The notes beneath the pieces were generated by a model. It searched no databases and was not told the origin of the DNA. It saw only the letters and a list, made by a program, of their open reading frames with translations. The position numbers were made by a program, and so were the translations under genes. Shown one piece after another: positions 9,124 to 19,824 of a stretch of 55,496 nucleotides of DNA (position 1 is its first letter; each line of letters opens with the position of its first letter). Origin of the DNA: Trichomonas tenax (Eukaryota; Parabasalia; Trichomonadida; Trichomonadidae); contig JALKBU010000252.1 in NCBI GenBank assembly GCA_023091735.1, positions 1 to 55,496 on the forward strand, written 5' to 3'.

Positions 9124-12100
9124 TTAGAACCATGGAATAGCAACTAGTGGTTGTCCTTTCTCTGTCATTGCTTCGTCAATGACCTTAATGATGTCTTTGT
9201 GCCACTGAATTGCTTCTTCGCGTCCGATTGCTGGGCAATCAACTGGTGCAATGTTTAGGATGTGCTCGACCTGGTTGTCTCTGTCTGCAATAGCATCTTC
9301 CATTGTTGTCTTCTCAGACATGATTTCAGCAACAGCACAGATCGTTTCATAGGATTGAACGAACGAAGAAGCTGCTGCTGCAAGAGACATAGTTATGACT
9401 CCTGGTGGATTGTAACCGCAAAGTCTTGCGATATTAGGACTGAGTCTGAATGATGTAACTGGCTCAAGAGCAGAAACATGTGGGACAATTGATCCGCTGT
9501 GTGGGCTGATAACGAAATCATCAAGTCCTGGATATGAAGAACGAAGGAGAATCGCAGATGCAGAAGCAAAAGCGATTGATGAAACATAAGATTGCCTGTG
9601 ATGAAGGTATCCAACTGGTGTTGCAGATTGAATAACATGTCTAAGGAGAGAGCAGCCATCATGCTGAAGAGGTGTGATTGATGGATCACTGTTGAATGTG
9701 TTATCGTAAGCAAGTCTAAGTGTTGTAACACGTTCGTGTAATAATGAGATTGCAAATTGTCCTGTGAATACAGTCTTTGCAACTGCTGAGCTTGGGAACT
9801 GTCTGGAGTGCATTTGATAGTTATAGGATGCGATTTCGTGAAGCGCAGCGTTTGCATTTGAGGCAACAATTGAGCTGTAGCGTGGGAATCCTTCAATCTT
9901 TGTAATCAACAAATACTTCGGCTGTCCGCTCTTCGTGAGGCATTTGATCTGCAGTGTGCAGTCACCGAGCCACAAAACCTCTGATGAAAGAAGCATTATG
10001 TCGGAAACAAAGAATTCGACATTGGTGATAAGAGAATTTGCACGCTGAATCAAACATGTGACTTCATAATCTATCTCAGGGATTGATTTCTCAGCTTTAA
10101 CGATTTCTTGTGCAAGTGCAATTGCATCGGACTTCTCGACGCGTACCTTGAGTTCCAAGAGCGAATCTGTGGTCTTAAGTGCAACACCAGAGTCAGCAAT
10201 GACTTTGGCGATGTTATCTTGAATTGCACTTCTCTCTGTGACGTTTGCAGCGCTTTGAACTTCGGCGCTGGACATTGAGCGCATAAGTAATATAAGTTGG
10301 AGAGCGCGTCTCTGTCTGTCTCTTGATCTGATGTCGACAGTGAAGAGTTCACCAAGAATTTCGTGGATGCCTTGATGAGCTTCGATAATTCCACGTTTGA
10401 TATCGTTGAACTTGGAAACAAGTGGATTCATTCCAAGACTCATTGCAATACCAGCGGCTGTTGATATGTGATCCTCGAAGATTGGCTGTGCAAGATGCGT
10501 GAAGAAGTCATCCTCGCAGACAAGTTTAACAAGTGGAGCAAGAAAAGATTCGAACAGCTTTGTGTTATCCTTAGTGAACAATCGCTGCTGATGCATGAAT
10601 GAAAGCATCGATTCTCCATATCCCTGAAGACGTGCTTCGCGCATTAAAATGATCAATCTCGCCAAAGCTTCGAACTTCCTGTCTGGCGGAAGGAAGCTGT
10701 TGTAGAAGATGATGTGGCAGTAAGCACCGATTGTGGATGTCAAGAGCTCATGCGAGAAGTGAATGGCGCAGAGATTATAGAGCATTGTTGAAGATTTCGC
10801 CCAATAGTCGGCATCGAATTTACTGCTCTTTGTCATTGTCATAACAAAGTTCATGAACTCGTTGACTGATGGCCTGGAAACAGCAACAAGACCACTCTTG
10901 TGGATGCCAGCTCCAACACTGAATAAGCGGGACTTTGGTGAAATGAGGAAAAGTGGATTTCCATCACTTGTATCGATCTCCATTGGAGCCAAGAATGGTG
11001 GGTTCATTGCAATCTTGAACGATTGAGCAAAGCTTGGATCGAGCGACTTAACGAGATTTGGTGTTGAAAGATCGAATGTATTGTTCTTCATCAACTCATC
11101 GCTGTATTTGGCAGCAGAGAGAGCTATGATGAGTCTCTCTTTGATATACATCGTTGATTCCTTCTTGTTTCTGATCTGTATTGTGCACGAGTTGAGAACG
11201 GAGTTGTAGCAGCTGAGTCTCTTCTGCTGATCAACGCGATCTGGCGGAAGAAGCAAAGCAAGTGTGTATGGGCCGAGTTCATCGGACTGAAATTTGAATC
11301 TCCAAGAGCATTTGAACAGAAGCTCATCTGGCGTCATAATGTTTGTAGATGTGACACGCATATGAACAGCATACTCGCGCATTAACGAGACAAACTTTGG
11401 TTCCGTTGAAAGCGGCTCTGAGAATATGTTGACGGCCATTTCGTATTTGCCGAGCATCGTCAAAGCAGCTGCAGCAGCATCATTCTGCGCGATATGCTTG
11501 TGTGAGTATGCATAGAATGAGTCGAATGGAAGCAATGTCTGGAACTTTCTTTCAGGAATCGCTGTCTCCTTGTTGACAGATTCAACTGCTGTGTGAAGGC
11601 CACAGTCATGTGCAAGTTTGAGAAGAGTGACTGGATGAATTGGAAGTCTCCTGCTGATGATAGATGCAGATAAAGCAACTAAAACTTCGTTATGCATGCG
11701 CTTGCCTTTGATACTCTTGATGCGATCAGCAAATGTTGAAATGATGGACTGGTTACGTCCAGAGTCAATGAATCTGCAGAGAATTCCGTACATGATCTGT
11801 GAGCCAATCTTTGTGACCATTGGAGCAAATCCAAGCAAAGTGAGTGCCTCAGGTGACTCTTCAGAGGCAAGCATCGCCATTACTGGCAAGTACATGTCAT
11901 TCCAGAGTGCAGGATCGATCTTTTCAATAAGGAATTGCAATCTGTCCTTTGGATCAGTTGGAAGGAGTGCGAGAATTTCTCTGAAGTTGGAAATCCTCAT
12001 CTTTGGTGTATTTATCGAAGCAAGGATGATGAGAGTTTCGACACAGATTGGAAGGAAGAACGGATGTGCATGGGCAATGTTCATGACTTCCTTGATCATG

Positions 12101-15100
12101 AATGGAACAGAATCTCTTGCCTCAAAGTCAATCATCCAGACGATCTTTCTGTAGAAGTGTAATTTGATTTCGACTGGAATCTTGAGCTGAGCAACGCAAT
12201 ATGCAATGTCGCACAAGTAGCTCGATGTGACAGGTTTATCGGAGATGTTATCCATTACAAAGTCAATGCAATCGATAAGATGATCCTTAGGAAGTTCCTC
12301 AAGGAACAACAAGTAGGATGACATCCAGAGCTTGCGGCAGATGTTTCTGAATGGATTGGATTTCAAGATCTTGGTAACAATTGTCTCCCAAATCTCTTTA
12401 ATCTTATCAAAGCGCTCATATTCTGGCGTGATTCTCAATATCGCACGGCAGATTCTTACGATTATATCTCTGATTGTGATGTTGAAGTTCTTGCATGCCC
12501 AGTCATAAGCTTGTTCAAGATAACCAATCATCGCTGGCGTTCCATCATTGACAATGAATGTGAAGATATCATCGTAGCAAGCAAGATCTGGTTGAATTTG
12601 AATTTCGCAAAGAAGTTGCATTGACTTCTGGATCAAAGTGTCTCTCTCGAAGAGCTCTGGACGCCTCAACCTGCAAGCAGCAGCAACAATGAACAACGAG
12701 TTTGGTGTGAATATGTTATTCGAGACGACTTCAAGGATGGACTTTGGGAATAAGTCTGGGCGCTCTTCGCAAATGAAAGCGAACAATCCCTTCAAGAAAT
12801 CAGAGATAGAGAGGATTGGCTTATCAGAATTATATAATGGTTCAAGGACTTTCTGAGCGAATACGCAACCAATGTTAACGAAGAGTGTTATTTCACGCTC
12901 TGATGGCTTCGTCTTCTTCACGAAACCAAGGCAGGCGTTGAAAAGACCATCAAATTCATTCATTTCAGATTTTCTCAACTTCGAAATCTTGTACAAATTC
13001 TTCTTGATGAACAAGACAAGAGATGCAATAACTGAGAACGGAAGCAATGAAAGAAGAGCAGGAATATTCTGGAAAACTTCGACCAAGATTAATGTATCTC
13101 TACTTGTGCTGCACTTGTCATGAGTGAAGTAAACGAGAGCCTGGATGAATTCATGTGGTGGGCTCTGGTATAATTCCGGCCTCATGTTGAAGAACTGGTA
13201 ATAAAGGTTCTTGTATGGATCATCATAGTATTTGGAATAAGAAAGAAGCTGAGCTCCGATGCTGTAGAAGACAAAGTCTGGAAGAAGGCCATAACTGTTG
13301 AGCTTGATTGCTATCTTGAGTGCATAAAGCTCTGTCTGTGGATCACCTGACTTCATTCCCATGATAACAACCTTGTTGAGCTTCTGAGCATTTGAAGTAC
13401 GAGGCTGGTTACGTCTAAGAAGTGATAAGAAGCACCTCAAGCATGTGCAAAGGCAGTCTGGCTCTGTGTCAAGTTTAGTGAACAAAGCAACCCAGATTTT
13501 CTGGATAAACTCTGACTTGACTTCGCCGCAGTGAAGAATTGCATGAGAAACCAAAATGTAGTATTGAGTATTGGATAATTCAATCTTTCCTGAGATGATT
13601 TCATCAAGGAATGTTGCCCAGAAGTCAGGTGGGAGTCCTTCGAAGCAAACTCTTATGAACTCGTAGTATGTTCTTGTGTGGAAGAACATCGCGCTCTGGA
13701 ACAATCTTGCGAAGTCGATAATACTTTCGAATGTAGCATTAGCTTCAATAATTTTGATGTATGAATTAGCAATTTCTTCAAGATTGACGAAAGAGTTCTC
13801 GGCCTTAACGTCATGGTTAGAGATTTCTGCAAGCATCTGTCTGAACATCGTCTTAATCAAGGATGCGAATATATCTGATGTGACAAGGCGCTTGTAATAT
13901 GTAAGTTCGTAGATCATTCCACAGATAGACGGATGAAGTTGAGAGTACTTTCGATCCTTTAACAAGTAATCTCTCATTGCAAGGAAAAGTTCGTTTGTTG
14001 GATTGAGAACAATGCAATCGGTGAGAATTGCGTAGACAGTGATTGGATTGCCAAAATTTGTATTAAAGAAAAAGTTAATTGTCTGTGGGGCAAAGCAAGA
14101 AAGGAACTTCCAAACATACTTAAGAATGATAGCTCTGTAAGGAACCTGCTTTGATGCGAATAAGTTCATTGTTGTAATGATGAATTTCTCGAGATTGTTT
14201 GGTTTTTGAGAATCCAAAATAATAACTCTGACATCCTCGCGTGTGACGAATGACTGGACTGTTAATGTCTTGACAACCTGAACGAAGTTTGGAAGATTAA
14301 TCATTCTTTCGTAATCGGAGAATTGCTCGAAGTCGAAGTAATTCTTGAGAAGCGACTGAATTACACTCGCTGGGATCTGCTTTGGATGAAGCTTGATCAA
14401 GCGCCTATAGAAACAGCAGTTTGCAACAGATTTGCTTCCTGCCTTCAAGAGCTCCTCACTGGAGGTTTGGTTCTTTGCATTACCAATGTTAGGTCTCTCA
14501 GGATAAACATTTCCAATAAGTTTGATTGGCTTGCTGCAGTAGTCTTCAATTGTTTCTGCATACAATGAAGATCTATCTCTGTTATTAGCAAACTCTTTGA
14601 ACTTGCGAGTAGCTGAATTGCAGAGGTAAGGAATTCTGCTTGTCATTGTGTTGCACAATATATGGATAATATTCTGTGGAAGAGTTGGTGCATTGCTTTG
14701 CGTGCTGAGAGAGTAGAACTCAGTGCGGTTCATTAATTCTGTGATAAGTGTATTCTTTCTGAGGAGTCTTTCCTGTGGCGCTAATTTGTTAGCAAATATC
14801 ATGATCTTTTCTGCAATAACGGATAAGTCATTTGGCGTAATCGGAACACCCAAAGATAAATGTAAGCAGAAAATCTGCGACAAAATAGTATCACGAACAA
14901 TTTCATCATTTCCAACTGATGGATCGAGAATTTCTGGTCTGATGTTCGATAATGGCAACAACTTCAAACCTTCAGCACGACCTAATCCAAGTTTCCTAAT
15001 TCTCTTGCAAAGAACGTGTGGGAATATGATTTGGCGTGTACTCATTACATCGTAGACCAAATGAACAAACTTATTCTTCAGATCATCATTAGCTGTGCTC

Positions 15101-18100
15101 AAATACTGCTTGAAGAACTTGTTAACGCATTGCGAATATTCGCTATCAAGTGCTGTGAATGTGTTTGCTTCATATAAGAAAAGTTTGATATACTCTATCG
15201 TGATAAGATGTCTGAAGTATTTGTTGTAAAGATTAAGGATAAGCGTAAGCAAATGAAGCCTGTTTTGATTTGGTTTAGCGAATATTTCGTTGAGAATCTT
15301 GCTCATGAATCTCTCTGAGCAGTTGTGTTGAGCAGCATAGTTCAAGATACTATCAGCAAGTCTGTACATAATTGAAGAGATCTGAGAGCGAGATGTTGCA
15401 GCAAGTGCACAAATTTCACAGAAGAAAACACAAGAAACATTCTTAACTATCAAGTTACCAACAACAAAGACAATGTTTCCATAGAACAGTTCCAAATCGT
15501 GTTCGAATCTGCTGTAGACAATGCACTTCATCAGCAATCCAAGTAAATCTTGAATGAGCTCATTTTGGTGGTTAAAGTCTGATGTTCTGTATTTGAGAAT
15601 ATCAAAGCATCTTGTAACATATTGGAATGAGAAGAAAGCATTTTGCTCACCGTCAATATAATTAGCAACGATTGCCTTGGTCAAAACAAGCATGTCAACA
15701 TCGCCATACTTAATTCCACATATCTTTGTGAATGGTTCTTGTGGACGTGAGTAAATTTGTGGGATCATTGGAATAATGAGCTCCACTGCTTTAGCGGCAT
15801 CTTTAGAAACCAAGTGGAGATCATTGAACATTGCAGAAGCTGTTTCAACAAACATTGGATCGTCAACATCAACTTTACCTTCTGGGAATTCTTTCATGAA
15901 CATTTCAGAGAACAAAATTGCAGCTTTCGAAATGATCTTAGCATCGCTTGATTGGAAGCAAACTCTAAAGATCTCAAGAATTGTAGAAAGTGAATTCTTT
16001 TCTTGATCGATAGATAACATTTCAAGGAAAACAGGAAGTGCACAGAATTTGTTTGCATCAATTAAATCGAAGAATGTAACTGGTTTGAGGCGAACGAAAA
16101 GAGAGTCTTTTGGAACTTTTCCTTCCTTCTTCTCTGTAAGTGTGTTGAATACCATTGCATCTGTTTTGACTGCGTTGAAAATATCGAATTGGTTCGTTGA
16201 ACGCTTAATTGTTGAGAAAATTGATGTAAGGATGAATTTCTGGAATGACTTGATCTGTCTGAGAAGTTGTGGATGATAATCTCCGTCTTTTCTATGACAG
16301 AACCTGATAACGAATGCAAGAACCTTTGGAATCGCGCTTGCATCGAGCCTATCATCTGACCGCATGAGTTTGATATTCTCTGAGACATAAGCATAGAGAC
16401 ATTTGATAATTGAGCGGATGAATGAATCAGCCTGACGAATTGGTTGGAAAACATCGAAGAAGAGCATTGAAATCTTGTCCTTTTCGATGAAGTGAATGAG
16501 AATCTCTGATATCTTGTCGCAAACATCGTTAACATAGTCTGGTGGTGTCAATAAAATAACGCTAATGAAAGATTTGTGAATTTTGTCTATTGTGTCAATA
16601 AGGCTCGTTAATCGCGATTTTGTGATCATCCTTCCGAGATCGTCTTTCTTGAACAGGACGTGATTGAACTCAAATGACTTCAATTCCGTTAATTTATGGC
16701 AGATATTAACACAAAACTTTGTCCAGATTTGAGCAGATTTAATGAAGTAGTAGAGTTCTGATTGACAGTCCTTTGTTTTAAGAGCATTTTCTGCAAGATG
16801 CTTCGAGAAATTGTTGTGGAATGGCAAGAAACTCATTGTTTTCTCTGTCATTTTAGTAAGAAGATCGATTTCTTCGTTGAACCACAACATTGCAGTCTCG
16901 AGTTTGCTCGTTTGACGTTCTTTGACTAAAGTAAAAAGATAACTATCAACAAATTGGTCTGTGGTTTGCATGTAAGTTTGCATTGAGAAACCGTATCTAA
17001 CTTTCCTAAACGAATTTTCCTTTTCTGCTGTAATACTTGGTGAAAGATAAATTCCGTAAATAGTTTTAACTGTTTGGAAGTATAGCGTGAAATTAGATTG
17101 CAAGTTCGATATGAAGAAGAATAACGGCCATTTGACTTTACTATTGTATTGAGATAAAATTGTTTCATTAAATCTTTCAACTGTTTCGCAAACACGACGG
17201 TGATTCTCAATCTGCTCGACCGTCTTAAGACCTTGGCAAATGAAAATCAAGAGTCTCGTGCGAGCATTTGTATCTTTGACGAAAAAGTAGAAGAAGAAAA
17301 GTAAATACCATTGAAATTGGTGATGAAGTTCGTGATGTTTCGATAGTGGAAGTCTTTCGGCGTATTTCGTGATTAAATCTACTTGATTAAAGAAATTCAA
17401 CATAACTGAATCTTTGGTTTTATCTTCCGATGATACTTTTGTAAGGTGGAACCAGGACTGAAAGAGAACAAGAATTAGCGCCGATGGATGGTTCTGGCAT
17501 GAAGCAAAAAGATGATCAACTGCTTGAGTAAACTGATCAGCTAATTGCTGAGTCTTTATCACCTTAAGAAATTGATCAGCGACGAGAATCTGTGGAATGA
17601 ACAATAAGTCATCCATTCCAATAAATTCTGGAGAGACTCTAGCAATTGTATCACTAAATCTAGTGACTAAATCGATTCCTTTTTCAGGAGTTTCGAGTTG
17701 CTTCAATGATTTCGCGAAGTATCTTGTGAAGAATGGAATTTCCATCGAATAAAAGCTCTTACTTGTTGAAGATCCAATTGCATCAAGAGTTTGATAAACG
17801 TAGTCAATGCATATATCGCTATGCTGAGACATATCACCTTTCATGGTGTGCATAAGAATCAAAAGCGAGAGCAAAAATCGATCTTCAGAATCAAAAGGCA
17901 AATCCCCAAATTGTTCGGGCTTTGGGAATAAAAATAGAGCATTTAGAGCTATAAGTAATCGAGCCATTTCGCTGTTTTTGTTTCCATTCGTATTTGTTCT
18001 GTTGATAAAATCGAATATTTCCACAAAGTCGGCGTTTAGCTCGTCTTGTGGATGAAAACACATGTCGATGTATCTTTTACGTAATATGCCAATTGTTTCT

Positions 18101-18150
18101 ATGACATCCTCTTTAGAATTCGATGAGAGCTTCTGTAGAAGCGTGCTCAT
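9124..18150 (-). CDS. TRRAP/Tra1-like PIKK pseudokinase (SAGA/NuA4 scaffold)
   Basis: A 3008-residue protein made almost entirely of alpha-helical HEAT/TPR-type solenoid, followed by a FAT-like region, a PI3K-like domain and a short FATC tail ending in 'AIPWF', like the 'PW' ends of PIKKs. In the kinase-like region the catalytic GDRH-x-x-N and DFG motifs of active PIKKs are not visible. Instead there is 'SSIAFASASAILLRSSYP' and then 'VTSFRLSPNIARLCG', which matches the Tra1/TRRAP 'PFRLTPNI' segment. Tra1/TRRAP binds transcription activators and anchors the SAGA and NuA4 acetyltransferase complexes. It is shorter than human TRRAP (about 3800 residues). The longest frame begins with TTG; the ATG at 18150 (MSTLLQKL) is used. 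The next gene upstream on this strand is a USP22-like protein, another SAGA-type subunit. Confidence 0.8.
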   Translation of the reverse strand: MSTLLQKLSSNSKEDVIETIGILRKRYIDMCFHPQDELNADFVEIFDFINRTNTNGNKNSEMARLLIALNALFLFPKPEQFGDLPFDSEDRFLLSLLILMHTMKGDMSQHSDICIDYVYQTLDAIGSSTSKSFYSMEIPFFTRYFAKSLKQLETPEKGIDLVTRFSDTIARVSPEFIGMDDLLFIPQILVADQFLKVIKTQQLADQFTQAVDHLFASCQNHPSALILVLFQSWFHLTKVSSEDKTKDSVMLNFFNQVDLITKYAERLPLSKHHELHHQFQWYLLFFFYFFVKDTNARTRLLIFICQGLKTVEQIENHRRVCETVERFNETILSQYNSKVKWPLFFFISNLQSNFTLYFQTVKTIYGIYLSPSITAEKENSFRKVRYGFSMQTYMQTTDQFVDSYLFTLVKERQTSKLETAMLWFNEEIDLLTKMTEKTMSFLPFHNNFSKHLAENALKTKDCQSELYYFIKSAQIWTKFCVNICHKLTELKSFEFNHVLFKKDDLGRMITKSRLTSLIDTIDKIHKSFISVILLTPPDYVNDVCDKISEILIHFIEKDKISMLFFDVFQPIRQADSFIRSIIKCLYAYVSENIKLMRSDDRLDASAIPKVLAFVIRFCHRKDGDYHPQLLRQIKSFQKFILTSIFSTIKRSTNQFDIFNAVKTDAMVFNTLTEKKEGKVPKDSLFVRLKPVTFFDLIDANKFCALPVFLEMLSIDQEKNSLSTILEIFRVCFQSSDAKIISKAAILFSEMFMKEFPEGKVDVDDPMFVETASAMFNDLHLVSKDAAKAVELIIPMIPQIYSRPQEPFTKICGIKYGDVDMLVLTKAIVANYIDGEQNAFFSFQYVTRCFDILKYRTSDFNHQNELIQDLLGLLMKCIVYSRFEHDLELFYGNIVFVVGNLIVKNVSCVFFCEICALAATSRSQISSIMYRLADSILNYAAQHNCSERFMSKILNEIFAKPNQNRLHLLTLILNLYNKYFRHLITIEYIKLFLYEANTFTALDSEYSQCVNKFFKQYLSTANDDLKNKFVHLVYDVMSTRQIIFPHVLCKRIRKLGLGRAEGLKLLPLSNIRPEILDPSVGNDEIVRDTILSQIFCLHLSLGVPITPNDLSVIAEKIMIFANKLAPQERLLRKNTLITELMNRTEFYSLSTQSNAPTLPQNIIHILCNTMTSRIPYLCNSATRKFKEFANNRDRSSLYAETIEDYCSKPIKLIGNVYPERPNIGNAKNQTSSEELLKAGSKSVANCCFYRRLIKLHPKQIPASVIQSLLKNYFDFEQFSDYERMINLPNFVQVVKTLTVQSFVTREDVRVIILDSQKPNNLEKFIITTMNLFASKQVPYRAIILKYVWKFLSCFAPQTINFFFNTNFGNPITVYAILTDCIVLNPTNELFLAMRDYLLKDRKYSQLHPSICGMIYELTYYKRLVTSDIFASLIKTMFRQMLAEISNHDVKAENSFVNLEEIANSYIKIIEANATFESIIDFARLFQSAMFFHTRTYYEFIRVCFEGLPPDFWATFLDEIISGKIELSNTQYYILVSHAILHCGEVKSEFIQKIWVALFTKLDTEPDCLCTCLRCFLSLLRRNQPRTSNAQKLNKVVIMGMKSGDPQTELYALKIAIKLNSYGLLPDFVFYSIGAQLLSYSKYYDDPYKNLYYQFFNMRPELYQSPPHEFIQALVYFTHDKCSTSRDTLILVEVFQNIPALLSLLPFSVIASLVLFIKKNLYKISKLRKSEMNEFDGLFNACLGFVKKTKPSEREITLFVNIGCVFAQKVLEPLYNSDKPILSISDFLKGLFAFICEERPDLFPKSILEVVSNNIFTPNSLFIVAAACRLRRPELFERDTLIQKSMQLLCEIQIQPDLACYDDIFTFIVNDGTPAMIGYLEQAYDWACKNFNITIRDIIVRICRAILRITPEYERFDKIKEIWETIVTKILKSNPFRNICRKLWMSSYLLFLEELPKDHLIDCIDFVMDNISDKPVTSSYLCDIAYCVAQLKIPVEIKLHFYRKIVWMIDFEARDSVPFMIKEVMNIAHAHPFFLPICVETLIILASINTPKMRISNFREILALLPTDPKDRLQFLIEKIDPALWNDMYLPVMAMLASEESPEALTLLGFAPMVTKIGSQIMYGILCRFIDSGRNQSIISTFADRIKSIKGKRMHNEVLVALSASIISRRLPIHPVTLLKLAHDCGLHTAVESVNKETAIPERKFQTLLPFDSFYAYSHKHIAQNDAAAAALTMLGKYEMAVNIFSEPLSTEPKFVSLMREYAVHMRVTSTNIMTPDELLFKCSWRFKFQSDELGPYTLALLLPPDRVDQQKRLSCYNSVLNSCTIQIRNKKESTMYIKERLIIALSAAKYSDELMKNNTFDLSTPNLVKSLDPSFAQSFKIAMNPPFLAPMEIDTSDGNPLFLISPKSRLFSVGAGIHKSGLVAVSRPSVNEFMNFVMTMTKSSKFDADYWAKSSTMLYNLCAIHFSHELLTSTIGAYCHIIFYNSFLPPDRKFEALARLIILMREARLQGYGESMLSFMHQQRLFTKDNTKLFESFLAPLVKLVCEDDFFTHLAQPIFEDHISTAAGIAMSLGMNPLVSKFNDIKRGIIEAHQGIHEILGELFTVDIRSRDRQRRALQLILLMRSMSSAEVQSAANVTERSAIQDNIAKVIADSGVALKTTDSLLELKVRVEKSDAIALAQEIVKAEKSIPEIDYEVTCLIQRANSLITNVEFFVSDIMLLSSEVLWLGDCTLQIKCLTKSGQPKYLLITKIEGFPRYSSIVASNANAALHEIASYNYQMHSRQFPSSAVAKTVFTGQFAISLLHERVTTLRLAYDNTFNSDPSITPLQHDGCSLLRHVIQSATPVGYLHHRQSYVSSIAFASASAILLRSSYPGLDDFVISPHSGSIVPHVSALEPVTSFRLSPNIARLCGYNPPGVITMSLAAAASSFVQSYETICAVAEIMSEKTTMEDAIADRDNQVEHILNIAPVDCPAIGREEAIQWHKDIIKVIDEAMTEKGQPLVAIPWF

Positions 18151-18568
18151 GGATGTCAATAAAAAAATATTGATTTAACTTATGCGCGCATAATTTTAAG
18201 TGGCTAATTTAGTTAAAATCGTATTCATGTTTGTGTATAGTTAATAACGAGTACATTATTTTTGATTATTTTTAATTCTTTCAAAAAAAATTGCGGATTT
18301 TTATTGATATTCTATTTGTATATATTATTAAATTCACTTTTTAAAAATATATCTTCGTTTCAATCTTCATAAAATTTCGTGAAAATCGAGGAAATATCAT
18401 TGACGATATGGGAAGTTTGGTCTTTGACTTTTGACATTTTACATGACAAAAAATCACCAAGCAGTGGATTTTAGCTGATTTATCAATGTATTACCGAATA
18501 ATATAAATAATATGATACTCACGCATATGCATATAATAAAAATTGAGGAAGGAAGGATAGAAAACAAT
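18151..18568. other. Intergenic region between TRRAP-like and USP-like genes
   Basis: AT-rich spacer with no gene. It contains TGTCATGTAA on the minus strand (18439-18448). No Inr, M3 or M5 was seen immediately upstream of the ATG at 18150. Confidence 0.5.
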
Positions 18569-19816
18569 TTATTCATATGTATAATCTCTATTATAAAATA
18601 ATAAAGAAGGATATAAAGATCTAACAAATTCATGGGGAACTCTAGTAACCTCTTCATTGCATTTATACCATTCTCCATGTTTCTTAACAACCGCGAAAGA
18701 TTCGTTAAAATCATCATTTTTTTGTACTATAAACGACTTAAGTTGATACTTCTGATCATGCTCTGTTATGTATAAGTCAAGTGGATGCTTTTGTTGGAAA
18801 TCTGAAGCAATAACAAGAGTTGGAGGAAGCTCATCTATAACTGCGCCACTATCAAGCAGTTTTTCACATCTTTGGCAGCTAAACGGCTTTAGCTTAAATA
18901 ATTTTTGTTTTATTGTATGATTTATTGATCTATTTTCTGTATCAATTCCAAAAATACACTCTGAAGTCTTATACATGATTCCGCATGATGTGCATTGGTT
19001 TTTCTTGGTTAATTTAATAGCAATAATATCGGAGATATTGATCGTAGTCTTGAAGTTCAGTAAAGCGATCATAAGGTTCGAAAAAAATACAACTGGACTA
19101 ATATTATTGAGATACATCGTATCGGAAAAGGACGGCGTCTGTGTCAGTACCGATATGAACTCGATAAATGGTATATCTTGACCATTCAAATTATTGACTA
19201 CCATTTGTGCGAAGCAAATATAAAGTGCTTCATACACTGAGTCACACAAATGGTTTATGTAAGGGAATGCCAAGAAGTATTTTGCAAATGAAAAGTCATT
19301 TAATATGCAATATATAACGGATGCAATACTTTGTAGACAGTTGAATTGATTTATTGCTCCTGGCTCTATAGGAAAAGGTAATATACTTGAATCGGTTTTA
19401 AGTTCTTGTGTTAAAGGAATATCATCAATAACAGAAAATTTTGATGCAAGAATAAGAGAATCAATCTTAGGATGGAATAGGAACTGCCTCTTGTTGTTTT
19501 TTATGATGCATAGTTGATGAGTGTCAATATCAACCGCGTAATTTGGTGAACATTTATGGGTTCTCATATCTTTTTTGCAGATAACACAACCGCATGTAAG
19601 ACAAATACCAAGATCAAGAGCGTCTGATCGGCAAATTCGGCATTCGAATCTTTCTCTAAAATTGAATCTTTGAGGAAAAATATTTTTTTCCCAAATCAAT
19701 CGCTGTGCGCAGCAGAACATGGATAGAACATTCTTGTCATTGCGAAAAAACGGCTCCAGTTCTTTTCCACGTTCGGCTAATGCCGAATTGCGCATATTGG
19801 CACTTTTTATCCTCAT
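18569..19816 (-). CDS. USP22/Ubp8-like ubiquitin-protease-fold protein, probably catalytically inactive
   Basis: A 415-residue protein with a USP22-style layout. A ZnF-UBP-like module is at about residues 59-110 (CRIC, CLTC-x-C, C80, H87, C89, then 'YAVDID' like USP22 'LAIDL'). A USP fold follows from residue 153. It has the USP22-type Zn-binding finger pairs 'CTSC' and 'CQRC' and ends 'EWYKCNEEVTRV...LLFY', like USPs ('WFKCDD...YLLFY'). The Cys box reads 'GAINQFNCLQ' (153-162) against GL-x-N-x-GNTCF, so the catalytic cysteine position aligns with Leu161 and a cysteine sits one residue earlier. The catalytic His of 'GHY' aligns with Ser373 ('NESF'). It is therefore probably a pseudo-deubiquitinase; USP39/Sad1 is an alternative family. 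It is next to the TRRAP-like gene. The ATG at 19816 is used; CCTTT (M5) lies just upstream. Confidence 0.65.
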   Translation of the reverse strand: MRIKSANMRNSALAERGKELEPFFRNDKNVLSMFCCAQRLIWEKNIFPQRFNFRERFECRICRSDALDLGICLTCGCVICKKDMRTHKCSPNYAVDIDTHQLCIIKNNKRQFLFHPKIDSLILASKFSVIDDIPLTQELKTDSSILPFPIEPGAINQFNCLQSIASVIYCILNDFSFAKYFLAFPYINHLCDSVYEALYICFAQMVVNNLNGQDIPFIEFISVLTQTPSFSDTMYLNNISPVVFFSNLMIALLNFKTTINISDIIAIKLTKKNQCTSCGIMYKTSECIFGIDTENRSINHTIKQKLFKLKPFSCQRCEKLLDSGAVIDELPPTLVIASDFQQKHPLDLYITEHDQKYQLKSFIVQKNDDFNESFAVVKKHGEWYKCNEEVTRVPHEFVRSLYPSLLFYNRDYTYE

Positions 19817-19819
19817 TCA

Positions 19820-19824
19820 AAAGG
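19820..19824 (-). promoter_or_regulatory. Possible M5 element (CCTTT) of USP-like gene
   Basis: Minus-strand CCTTT ends three bases before the ATG at 19816. A start inside it would give an extremely short leader of about 5-8 bases, at the low end of what trichomonads use. If so, translation might begin at the next in-frame ATG (residue 8). Confidence 0.35.
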
